Below, piece by piece: positions 44,261-52,895 of a DNA stretch of 64,000 nt. The notes below the pieces were generated by a model. The model was not told the origin of the DNA, did no database searches, and saw only the letters and a program-made list of their open reading frames with translations. The position numbers and the translations under genes are program-made. The DNA is taken from the NCBI RefSeq assembly GCF_040545875.1, contig NZ_JBEPMR010000017.1; one strand, written 5' to 3'. This DNA comes from Faecalicatena_A orotica (GTDB lineage: Bacteria; Bacillota; Clostridia; Lachnospirales; Lachnospiraceae). Position 1 is the stretch's first letter. Each line of letters begins with the position of its first letter.

Positions 44261-45199
44261 CTAATAAGAATATTTCACTTTATAATTGCTTCCGTCACCA
44301 ATATATTTCCCCACAGATTTTGTGGAGTTATTTGCAGCAAGCGTCGGGTCCATCAGAGACCAGTCTTTGCCGTCAAATTCTATAATCTTGTCGATCCATC
44401 CCTTTTCCTTAATGTAAACACTCACCCACGCATGGTATGCTTCTCCTGAATATCCGACCTCAAGTTTTGTCGGGACAGACTGGGAACGAAGCATCGCAGC
44501 CATAAGTGAAGCATAGTCGAAACAGATTCCCTCTCCGGTGTCCAGTGTTTCATCCAGATTCGGCACATAATCTGTGGGCGTATTTTCTGCCTTTTTCTCG
44601 TCATACGCAACATTTTCTATAACGTAATGGTAAACATTTTTTACATAATCCAGATCGTCTGTAGATTTATCGGAAAGTTTCTTGCCAAGTTTGACTGACT
44701 GGGAGTCTTTCGTAAACCAGACATACTGGTTCGGATACAGAAATGGCTTGAACTCGTCGGTAATCTTAACGTCCATATCCTGCGAAAAAGCGATGGCATA
44801 CTGCTTATCCCTGACATGTTCCAGTACATCCATGTGATAGCCGCCGCTGCCGCCTGTCAGGGGAAAGGTTGTTAGGGAACTGTCAGTTATTGTATAAGTA
44901 TAGACCGTTCCGTCAGGGATTGTAACCTGAAGCTTCATCTTGGCGGCGTTCCCCTTGTACTGGAGCATAATATATCCGTCACTTGTATTGGAAGCATCTA
45001 TAGAAACGATATCATTTCCATATACGACTTTCCCGGTGTTCTGGGGAGTCAGGATCTGCAGAGCACTCTCCCGTTTTTTCCCTTCCGAGGCAGAAGCATC
45101 GGATATGTCAGAACCGTTTCCAGAACAGCCCAAGAGAAAGGCGGACATGATGAAGGCTATCAGAGTCACACTGATAAAACGGAAGTTTCTTTTCTTCAT
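44261..45199 (-). CDS. Transglutaminase-like lipoprotein
   Basis: A 312-aa lipoprotein; ATG at 45199 follows AAAAGGAGG and gives lipobox LLGC. The C-terminal transglutaminase-like domain has the catalytic Cys in EGICFDYASL, the His in AYHAWVSVYI and an Asp in LMDPTLAA. These domains cleave or crosslink peptides in wall-associated proteins. First gene of the pilus-like operon; it may process pilin or surface protein. Confidence 0.85.
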   Translation of the reverse strand: MKKRNFRFISVTLIAFIMSAFLLGCSGNGSDISDASASEGKKRESALQILTPQNTGKVVYGNDIVSIDASNTSDGYIMLQYKGNAAKMKLQVTIPDGTVYTYTITDSSLTTFPLTGGSGGYHMDVLEHVRDKQYAIAFSQDMDVKITDEFKPFLYPNQYVWFTKDSQSVKLGKKLSDKSTDDLDYVKNVYHYVIENVAYDEKKAENTPTDYVPNLDETLDTGEGICFDYASLMAAMLRSQSVPTKLEVGYSGEAYHAWVSVYIKEKGWIDKIIEFDGKDWSLMDPTLAANNSTKSVGKYIGDGSNYKVKYSY

Positions 45200-45330
45200 C
45201 ACATCACGCCTCCTTTTCACATTCTTCTGACGGATAAATTTCATCACTGCTTCAATTGTACCATTAATGTTAAAAAATGCAAAGTGCAAATCTGACCGCT
45301 GAATATGAGTTTACAGCATTTTTCGGTTAT

Positions 45331-45431
45331 GTTATAATGCTCGCACTTGGCGAGGTGTTTTCGAGCCTAGTAAGACATATACCTAAATACTTAACGAGGT
45401 ATTTTACGAGTTTAGTATTTATGGTACAATG
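45331..45431 (+). repeat. Promoter-bearing repeat upstream of jetA
   Basis: Most of a 92-bp repeat unit also present in tandem at 63864-64000. It contains two extended -10 motifs (TGTTATAATG at 45329-45338 and TGGTACAATG at 45422-45431) and the hairpin CTCGC/GCGAG. The second -10 lies 36 bases before the jetA ATG, so the repeat probably supplies its promoter. Confidence 0.65.
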
Positions 45432-45466
45432 GGTACAGGCTTTTAATCAGAAAGGGAAAATCACAC

Positions 45467-46825
45467 ATGCAGATGCGTTTTGAGGTCCCGGACACCTTCT
45501 GGAGTTTATTCCGTTCGGTGAACCGGGATGTTTATATTGAAGCATTACTAACAATAAATGAAGAATATCAGTACAGTAACTATTTTTTAACCAGAGAAGC
45601 ATGTATCCAGGTTCTAAGTGACATGAATGCGAAGAAGCGCTTTGAACTGATGCGTGAGGAAGATGAGACAGAGTTTGATATGCTGGAGACTCCGTCATCA
45701 CGTATTATAAACTGGCTGCTGCGCAAGGGCTGGCTGAAAAAGATCGAGGATTATAACACGCTGGCTACGAACATTGTTATACCGGATTATTCTGCTATTT
45801 TCATAGACGCCTTTGAACGTTTGACTTCAGAAGATATGGAGGAAACGGAAATTTATATTCAGAATGTCTATGCGACGCTGTTTTCATTTAAAAATGATTA
45901 CAGGGTAAATCTAAATATGCTGCGGACCGCATTGATTAATACGAGGCGGCTTAACAAGGCGCTTCAGGATATGCTGCACAATATGGATAAGTTTTTTTCA
46001 AGGCTTCTGGACCAGAAATCTTACGGGGAGCTTTTAAGGGAGCATCTGGAAGGATATGTGGAAGAGATTGTACGTAAGAAATACCATATTCTGAAGACTT
46101 CGGATAACTTCTATATCTATAAGATGGATATTAAGAAGGTCTTAAGGGACATGCGCGAGGACGAAGAGTGGATAGAGACGGTTCGCGGGCGTTCCCGGGC
46201 GCAGGGAGATACGGGGGAAGACGTGCTGGACCTGCTGGATATGATTGAGCGCGGATTTGACGACATCGAACACCGTATATCGAATATGGATAAGGAGCAT
46301 ACGAAGTATGTCCGGGCTACGGTGACAAGGCTGAATTATCTGCTGAGCGGTGAGACAGATACGAAGGGACTGGTGATCCAGCTGCTGAATCAGATGGCTG
46401 CGAGTGAAGAGTATGAGGAAATGCTGCAGATTACAGGGCAGAAGATGAATCTGTCTCTGTTGGAAATCATTTCGGAGAAGTCTTTATATAAGCGGCGGAA
46501 AGGGCGGCAGGATTTCATCAGCCAGATGGCGCCGGAGGAAGTGGCAGAGGATCTGGACCGGGATGACGTGCTGAAGCTGAATAAGATTCAGGCAAGGTAC
46601 AGTAAAAGCCAGATCGAGGAATTTATTGAAGAGCATATGGACGGAGAAATCATGGATGCGGCAAAGCTGAAAATTGCAGACGGTGAGGCGTTTGAGAAGC
46701 TGATACTGGCCTATGACCTGAGTACCAGAAGGAACAGTAAATATATGGTGCTTGACGGGGAACCGGATATGATCGAACATGGCGGTTACCGGTATCCGGA
46801 TTTGAAGTTTGTACGCAGAAGATAG
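45467..46825 (+). CDS. jetA: Wadjet-like protein JetA (DUF5716, kleisin)
   Basis: A 452-aa protein matching the DUF5716 JetA group: the start MRFEVPDTFWSLFRSVNRD, the ITINEEYQYS region and a long helical core. JetA is the kleisin of an SMC-like complex (MukF/MksF analogue) that closes the JetC ring. It is followed by jetB and jetC in the standard order. Confidence 0.82.
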   Translation: MQMRFEVPDTFWSLFRSVNRDVYIEALLTINEEYQYSNYFLTREACIQVLSDMNAKKRFELMREEDETEFDMLETPSSRIINWLLRKGWLKKIEDYNTLATNIVIPDYSAIFIDAFERLTSEDMEETEIYIQNVYATLFSFKNDYRVNLNMLRTALINTRRLNKALQDMLHNMDKFFSRLLDQKSYGELLREHLEGYVEEIVRKKYHILKTSDNFYIYKMDIKKVLRDMREDEEWIETVRGRSRAQGDTGEDVLDLLDMIERGFDDIEHRISNMDKEHTKYVRATVTRLNYLLSGETDTKGLVIQLLNQMAASEEYEEMLQITGQKMNLSLLEIISEKSLYKRRKGRQDFISQMAPEEVAEDLDRDDVLKLNKIQARYSKSQIEEFIEEHMDGEIMDAAKLKIADGEAFEKLILAYDLSTRRNSKYMVLDGEPDMIEHGGYRYPDLKFVRRR

Positions 46826-46835
46826 GAGATTACAT

Positions 46836-47480
46836 ATGACAGGATATTATGAAGAGCTTCTGGTGGAGGAGCAGGAGGCCGTTACAGAGGTGATCCAGCT
46901 TCTGCTGCGCCAGACATTCCTGCTGGAGCGGAAGTTTGATAAGCGCGCCGGCCGGCTGGCGTTTGTGAAGGAATACAGGACGTGCAGCAAGCATCTCGAA
47001 TTTTTAACAGAGTATTTTAAGGTTGCCGGGATCGAGCTGCATGAAAATGCCCAGATGGGGCTTATCTACATACAGGGTGAAACACTCTGGGGGGAGAAGC
47101 TGCCGAGGCTTGCGACGATTTACCTGCTTATTCTGAAGCTGATCTATGATGAACAGATGGCGGCGGTATCTTCCAGCAGCCACATTGTGACGACGATGGG
47201 GGCTGTCAACGGAAAGGCCGGGGAATTTAAGGTATTGAGGGGGCTGCCCTCGCCAACGGAGATGAGAAGGACAGTTTCGCTGCTGAAGAAATACCAGATT
47301 ATTGAACCTCTGGATGTGCTGGAGGAATTAAATGAACATACCCGCCTGATCATTTACCCGTGCATCAATGCGGTGCTGATGGGGGATGACATCCGCAAAC
47401 TGCTGAATACGTTTAACGAGGAGGACAACATTGGAGAAGAATCAGCCGTTCAAGGCACTCTCGAAGATATGCCTGAATAA
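46836..47480 (+). CDS. jetB: Wadjet-like protein JetB (DUF4194, KITE)
   Basis: A 214-aa protein, ATG at 46836 after ATAGGAGA. It has the DUF4194/MukE-like winged-helix composition (RQTFLLERKF, EMRRTVSLLKKYQIIEPL). JetB binds JetA. It overlaps jetC by 50 bases, showing tight coupling. Confidence 0.82.
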   Translation: MTGYYEELLVEEQEAVTEVIQLLLRQTFLLERKFDKRAGRLAFVKEYRTCSKHLEFLTEYFKVAGIELHENAQMGLIYIQGETLWGEKLPRLATIYLLILKLIYDEQMAAVSSSSHIVTTMGAVNGKAGEFKVLRGLPSPTEMRRTVSLLKKYQIIEPLDVLEELNEHTRLIIYPCINAVLMGDDIRKLLNTFNEEDNIGEESAVQGTLEDMPE

Positions 47481-50400
47481 CTGGCATTATATAGATAAAA
47501 AGATACTGACACTGAATGAGGGGATTAATTTTTTTACCGGACACTCCGGAAGCGGAAAGTCTACGGTGATTGATGCACTTCAGATCGTGCTGTATGCGAA
47601 TACCGACGGAAGGGGTTTTTTTAACAAGGCTGCCGCGGATGACTCGGACAGGACCCTGATAGAATACCTGCGGGGGATGGTGAACATCAGTGAGAACAAT
47701 GAGTCGCAGTATCTCAGGAACCGTAATTTTTCCAGTACGATTGTGCTGGAGCTGGAACAGACAAACACAAAAGAAAAGCAGTGTGTCGGGGTTATTTTTG
47801 ACGTAGAGACAGCGACGAATGAGATTAACAGGCTCTTTTTCTGGCATACGGGAGGCCTGTTGGAAAACGGCTACCGGGCGGACAAGCGCTGCCTGACTAC
47901 GGCCGAATTCCGCGAGTATCTGCAGAGGACATACCCGGCGGAGCAGTATTACTGTGGGCCGAGTAATGAACGGTTCAGGCGGCAGCTGTATGATATCTAT
48001 CTCGGCGGTCTGGATATGGATAAGTTTCCGAGGCTGTTTAAGCGTGCGATCCCATTCCGCATGAATATCCGTCTGGAAGACTTTGTGAAGGAATATATCT
48101 GCATGGAGCAGGATATCCATATCGAAGACCTTCAGGAGAGTGTCATGCAGTATGGCAGGATGCGCAACAAGATTGAGGAGACGCTGGAGGAGATCCGGCG
48201 GCTTCAGGAGATACAGGACAGTTTCAGGAAATATCAGGAGCAGGTAAGGGAAGCCGGGGCGTGTACCTATCAGATTGATAAGCTGGAAATGCTCCAGCTG
48301 AGGGCAAAGATACAGGAACTGACGGACAGGATCGGGAACCGTCAGGAGGAAATCAGCCGTCAGGAGGCTATGAAGGTCCGTCTGGAGGAAGAGGAAAAGG
48401 GCATTCAGAAGGAGTATGAGGAAGTGCTGCTCCGGATTAATAATAGTGGATATTCGAGTCTTGAGACAGAACTTTCCGGTGTGAACGAGACGCTGGAGAG
48501 ACTGGAGGGCAGCCGGGCCAGATGGATGCAGACGGCAGAGCGGCTGAACGAGTGGAAGACGAGGGATATCACACCGAATCAGACGGTATGGGATATCGAG
48601 AAGTTTGAAAAGGGGAATATTTCCGCTGAAGAGCTGACACGTTTGAAGACAAGCCTTCTGGAGCTAAAGGAAGAGCTTGAGGAAGAACGGAGGGATACCG
48701 ATGCCAGACTGCGGAAGATCAAGAAGGAAGAAAACGAAGCCCGTGAGGAGCTTAAGGAACTGAAACAGGGGCGCAAGGCCTACCCGAAGGAGCTTGAGGA
48801 AGCGCGGTATGAGCTTCGGGGCCGCCTGCATGAGCGGTGTGGGAAGTTTGTGAATGTCCAGATTCTCGCCGATCTTCTGGATATCCGGGATGAATGGTGG
48901 CATAATGCCGTGGAAGGGTATCTGGGAAATAATAAGCTGCTGCTCGTGGTGGAACCGGAGTATGCGGCAGTGGCGATGGACATTTATGAAGAAATGGATA
49001 AGAAGAAATTCTTCCGCGCAGCTGTGCTGGATACGGAGAAGGTTATGGAGAGTGCTAAGAAGGGCGGCCATTCTGTCCGTCCGGGGTCGCTTGCGGAAGA
49101 AGTCACAGCGAAAGAGGAATATGTCCGTGCATATGTGGATAACTTCCTTGGCAATGTGATGAAATGTGAAAATCTCGACGAGCTGCGTACGAGCAGGGTT
49201 GGAATTACACCGGACTGCGTTCTGTACCACAGCTTCCGGCTGCAGCATATCAATCCGGAAAATTATACGAGAAGGGCGTATATCGGTGAGACGAGTATGC
49301 GGCAGCGGATCAGGCAGCTGGATGAGAAATGCCAGACCCTGCAGAAGGAACGCCTGCCGCTCATGGAGATTGTGGAGGAGCTGAAGAAGACGGGGCAGCT
49401 GGAAAGTCTGCAGCAGCCGGCTGAAGATTATCTGGAATGGCAGTCAGATATGGAAAAGATTGCGGAGAAGGAACGGCGCAAGGTGCAGCTGACCGGAAAG
49501 ATGAGACAGCTGCGTGAAGAGTCTGTGTCTGCGTGGGAAATCGAGAAGCTGGAACTGATGCGTCAGCAGGAGGAGAAGAAAGCGCAGATACAGAAGGTGC
49601 AGGAGGAGATTTGGAAGAATAAGGATTTCATTAGTAAATGCAAGTCTGACAATCTGGAGCTGAACACGCAGCTGGCCGACAGGGAGCGCTATTTCCACGA
49701 GGATGCGGCCTTCGAAGAGGCGTTTAAGGCATTTATGGAGGGGCGGAAGTCGTCCAATTATGAATACCTGAGAAGGCAGCGCTTAAGTGACCGGGTTCCG
49801 ATGGAAGAAAAGCTGGAACGTGCCTATCAGGAGCTGGTGGATGTGCGAAGCCACTATATACAGAAATATCCGAACCGGACATTTTCGACGAGTATTAAGG
49901 ACAACAGGCCTTATGACAGACTGCTTACAAGCCTTGGCTGCGACCACCTCGAGACCTATAAAGAGGCGGCAAAGGAACAGGCACGTTCTGCGGTAGAGCA
50001 TTTTAAAGATGACTTCATCTTCAAAATCCGCAGTGCCATCCGGGAGGCTTACCAGAGAAAAGACGAGCTCAACCGGATCATCAGCAAGCTGGATTTTGGC
50101 AAGGATAAGTACCAGTTCGTGATCACGAAGAATAAAGGGCCGGATGGAAAGTACTACAAGATGTTCATGGACGATTCTCTCCAGATCAACCCGTCCCAGC
50201 TGACCGACGCGATGGAGAACCAGCTTAATATGTTTACGATGGAACACGAAGACCAGTACGGCGATATGATGAACGAGCTGATCAATATCTTTATCCCGCC
50301 GGACGATGCCACGAGGGAAGAACTCGAGGAAACCAAAAAGAACATGGATAAATATGCGGATTACCGGACCTACCTGTCATTTGACATGCAGCAGATCGTG

Positions 50401-50793
50401 CGGGGGGAAAAAGACATGACAATCGGGCTGAGCAAGATGATCAAGAAAAACTCCGGCGGGGAGGGACAGAACCCCCTGTATGTAGCACTTCTGGCAAGCT
50501 TTGCACAGGTATACCGGATCAACCTGTCACCAAAGATCCAGAGAAACCCGACAATCCGTCTTGTCGTACTCGATGAAGCCTTTTCCAAGATGGACGCAGA
50601 AAAAGTTGCAAGCTGTATCTCACTCATACGCGGGCTCGGGTTTCAGGCAATCATCAGTGCAACCAACGACAAAATACAGAATTATCTGGAAAATGTAGAC
50701 AAGACATTCGTATACGCAAATCCAAATAAGAAGCATATCTCAATACAGGAGTTCGAAAAAGGCGAATTTGCTGAACTGATTGAGGAAGAGTAG
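47431..50793 (+). CDS. jetC: Wadjet-like SMC ATPase JetC
   Basis: A 1120-aa MukB/MksB-like ATPase; TTG start after GAGGAGG. Walker A GHSGSGKST near residue 40, long coiled coils (about 250-500 and 620-800) around a hinge (about 480-570), signature motif KNSGGEGQNP near 1007 and Walker B VVLDEAFSKMD near 1043. JetABC extrude loops on DNA; in Wadjet, JetD then cuts circular plasmids. No jetD is found on either side. Confidence 0.9.
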   Translation: MEKNQPFKALSKICLNNWHYIDKKILTLNEGINFFTGHSGSGKSTVIDALQIVLYANTDGRGFFNKAAADDSDRTLIEYLRGMVNISENNESQYLRNRNFSSTIVLELEQTNTKEKQCVGVIFDVETATNEINRLFFWHTGGLLENGYRADKRCLTTAEFREYLQRTYPAEQYYCGPSNERFRRQLYDIYLGGLDMDKFPRLFKRAIPFRMNIRLEDFVKEYICMEQDIHIEDLQESVMQYGRMRNKIEETLEEIRRLQEIQDSFRKYQEQVREAGACTYQIDKLEMLQLRAKIQELTDRIGNRQEEISRQEAMKVRLEEEEKGIQKEYEEVLLRINNSGYSSLETELSGVNETLERLEGSRARWMQTAERLNEWKTRDITPNQTVWDIEKFEKGNISAEELTRLKTSLLELKEELEEERRDTDARLRKIKKEENEAREELKELKQGRKAYPKELEEARYELRGRLHERCGKFVNVQILADLLDIRDEWWHNAVEGYLGNNKLLLVVEPEYAAVAMDIYEEMDKKKFFRAAVLDTEKVMESAKKGGHSVRPGSLAEEVTAKEEYVRAYVDNFLGNVMKCENLDELRTSRVGITPDCVLYHSFRLQHINPENYTRRAYIGETSMRQRIRQLDEKCQTLQKERLPLMEIVEELKKTGQLESLQQPAEDYLEWQSDMEKIAEKERRKVQLTGKMRQLREESVSAWEIEKLELMRQQEEKKAQIQKVQEEIWKNKDFISKCKSDNLELNTQLADRERYFHEDAAFEEAFKAFMEGRKSSNYEYLRRQRLSDRVPMEEKLERAYQELVDVRSHYIQKYPNRTFSTSIKDNRPYDRLLTSLGCDHLETYKEAAKEQARSAVEHFKDDFIFKIRSAIREAYQRKDELNRIISKLDFGKDKYQFVITKNKGPDGKYYKMFMDDSLQINPSQLTDAMENQLNMFTMEHEDQYGDMMNELINIFIPPDDATREELEETKKNMDKYADYRTYLSFDMQQIVRGEKDMTIGLSKMIKKNSGGEGQNPLYVALLASFAQVYRINLSPKIQRNPTIRLVVLDEAFSKMDAEKVASCISLIRGLGFQAIISATNDKIQNYLENVDKTFVYANPNKKHISIQEFEKGEFAELIEEE

Positions 50794-50797
50794 TACC

Positions 50798-50885
50798 GAG
50801 GTGCAAAGGGGTCAGACCCTTTTGTCCTCCATATTCAGAATATTCAGAAAACGGTGCGCAAAAGGGTCTGACCCCTTTGCACCTC
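50798..50885. repeat. 27-bp perfect inverted repeat of the GGGGTCAGACCCC family
   Basis: Arms 50798-50824 and 50859-50885 are perfectly complementary, each containing GGGGTCAGACCC, around a 34-base loop. It sits between the jetC stop and the SD of the FadR-type gene (AAGGAGG at 50886-50892). Related copies are at 55163-55184 and 56728-56778. Confidence 0.85.
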
Positions 50886-50898
50886 AAGGAGGTAAGTT

Positions 50899-51615
50899 AT
50901 GGATAGTAAGAAGGACAGCTGGCTGACCCCGGTCCCCAAGCAGTCATTATCGAAGATGGTTGTGGAAAAGATCAAGGAGGGGCTGATCAGCGGTGCTATT
51001 ACCCCGGGTGAATTTCTGCCGTCCGAGACGGAGCTTTCAGAGAGGTTCGGTGTTGGCAAATCCAGTGTGCGCGAGGCAATCAAGATGCTGGAGGCTCTCG
51101 GGGTTGTGGAAATATGTAAGGGAAACGGCAGCAGGATCCGCACGACTGTGGATTCTTCAGTTATGAACCCGCTGATATTCCAGCTGATTCTCCAGAGCAG
51201 GGAAGAGAGCAGGGACAAGCTGGTTGAATTCAGGCGCATGATAGAAGTATCAGGCAGCCTTCTGGCTATTGACAATGCCGGGGAAGAGGATATTGCAAAA
51301 TTGAAGGCGGTCCACGAGCGGACGAAAAATGATTTTAAAAAGGGTAAGGCTACTGTGGATAATGATATGGAATTCCATAATATGATATACGAAAGTACGC
51401 ACAATCCATTTGTCGTGAGCATTGGCCGCAGTATTATGGAGCTCTTCCAGCCGTCGCTTGTTATTGCCAACAGGGACTATTCAAAGATTGTGACGGACAA
51501 CCATGATAAAATACTAAAGGCCCTTGAACAGCGTGATAAAGCTGCAATGGAGGATGCGATTATATTATCCCTCGGGAAATGGAAAGAACTGGCACTGGAT
51601 GAGTGTCTGGATTAG
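50899..51615 (+). CDS. FadR/GntR-family transcriptional regulator
   Basis: A 238-aa regulator. N-terminal GntR winged helix (about 15-85; LPSETELSERFGVGKSSVREAIKMLEALG) and C-terminal FCD ligand domain (about 95-230, with the metal-binding His in FHNMIYESTHNP). FCD regulators respond to small acids. It lies directly before the ilvC-like/GntP genes, and a near-palindromic operator lies at their promoter, so it likely controls them. Confidence 0.92.
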   Translation: MDSKKDSWLTPVPKQSLSKMVVEKIKEGLISGAITPGEFLPSETELSERFGVGKSSVREAIKMLEALGVVEICKGNGSRIRTTVDSSVMNPLIFQLILQSREESRDKLVEFRRMIEVSGSLLAIDNAGEEDIAKLKAVHERTKNDFKKGKATVDNDMEFHNMIYESTHNPFVVSIGRSIMELFQPSLVIANRDYSKIVTDNHDKILKALEQRDKAAMEDAIILSLGKWKELALDECLD

Positions 51616-51621
51616 AGAGAA

Positions 51622-51663
51622 GAAGATGTGTCTGCTAATGAAAGGCGGATGCATCTTTTTTTG
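51622..51663 (+). terminator. Terminator of the FadR-type regulator
   Basis: AAGATG...TCTGC and GCGGAT...CATCTT arms pair around TAATGAAAG and are followed by TTTTTTT. Confidence 0.75.
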
Positions 51664-51755
51664 TACTTCTTTAAATAAAAACTGCATTTATTTGTGAAAT
51701 GTGTACATAAATTAAGCGGAAAAATTGTTGAAATAGTCAAAGTTTATAAATCCTA

Positions 51756-51784
51756 TTGACCTTTACCTGAAATAGTGCTAACCT
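51756..51784 (+). promoter_or_regulatory. Promoter of the ilvC-like/GntP operon
   Basis: TTGACC (51756-51761), 17-bp spacer, TAACCT (51779-51784), about 68 bases before the ATG at 51852. Confidence 0.6.
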
Positions 51785-51798
51785 AACATCAGAGAACA

Positions 51799-51818
51799 GA
51801 CGTCAGATGTCTGATGTC
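51799..51818. promoter_or_regulatory. Near-palindromic operator, probable FadR-type regulator site
   Basis: A 20-bp imperfect palindrome centred on AGATGTCT, with GAC.TCAGA and TCTGA.GTC arms, just downstream of the predicted start site. The position suits a repressor roadblock; the adjacent FCD regulator is the obvious candidate. Confidence 0.6.
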
Positions 51819-51851
51819 AAAACAAAAAACAAGTTAAAAGGAGAAATTATT

Positions 51852-52838
51852 ATGGCAAACATTTATTATGATGACGATGCAGATTTGGGGCTGGTAATTG
51901 ACAAAACAGTGGCTATTATCGGTTATGGGAATCAGGGACGCAGCCAGGCGCTTAATATGCGTGATTCAGGGATTAAGAATGTGATCGTGGGAAGCAGGCA
52001 TGATGAATCTTTCGATCAGGCCAACGAAGATGGATTTATGGTATACTCTATAGAAGAAGCAGCAAAAAAAGCGGATATTGTTTTCCTTCTTCTTCCTGAC
52101 GAAGTGGCACCGGAGATTTATGAAGCGCAGATCGCACCATACCTTGAGCCGGGCAATATTTTGAATTTTGCATCCGGTTATAATATTACATTTAAGAGGA
52201 TCACACCGGCGGAAGGGCTCGATGTAGTTATGGCGGCGCCGCGTATGATCGGCAAGGGGGTACGTGAACTGTTTGTAAGCGGAGAAGGCTCACCGGCATT
52301 CGTTGCGGTTCATCAGGATGCTTCCGGCAAGGCACTGGAATACGGAAAGGCACTCTGCAAGGCAATTGGGGCCACAAGGAAGGGAGCGATCGAAGTTACA
52401 TTTGATGACGAGACCTGTCTGGATCTGATGGCAGAGCAGGGAACATGGCCAATTATTTATAATGTTTTTGTAGAGGCGTTCAAGCTTCAGGTGGAGATGG
52501 GGCATCCAGAAGAAGCTGTACTCATGGAAATGTATTTATCCAAGGAGCCGGCAGTTATGATGGAAAAAGCGGCTGAAGTAGGATTTTTCCGGCAGCTCCC
52601 GTACCACTCACACACAAGCCAGTATGGTCAGCTGATAGGTTTTAACGATGTAGATACAAGCCAGATCCGCAGTTTCTTAAAAAACCGCTATGACCGTATC
52701 AAAGGCGGGGAATTTGCGGAAGAATGGGATAAGGAGCAGCATGAAAATAATCTCAGTACGCTGAATAAGCTTGAGGAGGATGCTTTCAATTGTGATTTCA
52801 CGAAAGCAGAGGACCGTTTAAAAGCCAGATTAAAGTAA
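51852..52838 (+). CDS. Divergent ketol-acid reductoisomerase paralogue
   Basis: A 328-aa class I-like KARI; ATG at 51852 after AAAAGGAG. The Rossmann domain has GYGNQGRSQALNMRDSG. Metal ligands Asp and Glu are kept (LDLMAEQG), as is the serine region (HSHTSQYGQ). However, the catalytic APKGPGH of true IlvC reads APRMIGK here, losing the Lys and His. No other branched-chain biosynthesis gene is nearby; the neighbours are an FCD regulator and a GntP permease. It therefore probably reduces or isomerises another 2-keto acid in a catabolic route. Confidence 0.85.
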   Translation: MANIYYDDDADLGLVIDKTVAIIGYGNQGRSQALNMRDSGIKNVIVGSRHDESFDQANEDGFMVYSIEEAAKKADIVFLLLPDEVAPEIYEAQIAPYLEPGNILNFASGYNITFKRITPAEGLDVVMAAPRMIGKGVRELFVSGEGSPAFVAVHQDASGKALEYGKALCKAIGATRKGAIEVTFDDETCLDLMAEQGTWPIIYNVFVEAFKLQVEMGHPEEAVLMEMYLSKEPAVMMEKAAEVGFFRQLPYHSHTSQYGQLIGFNDVDTSQIRSFLKNRYDRIKGGEFAEEWDKEQHENNLSTLNKLEEDAFNCDFTKAEDRLKARLK

Positions 52839-52895
52839 AATCGATACATAAAAGTCGTTCTGCTGTGCGCAGAAACAGCAGAGAAGGAGGACATT

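Noticed and set aside
51852..52838. Housekeeping ilvC of branched-chain biosynthesis
   Set aside because: Key catalytic segment altered and no ilv/leu genes nearby; the neighbours are catabolic.
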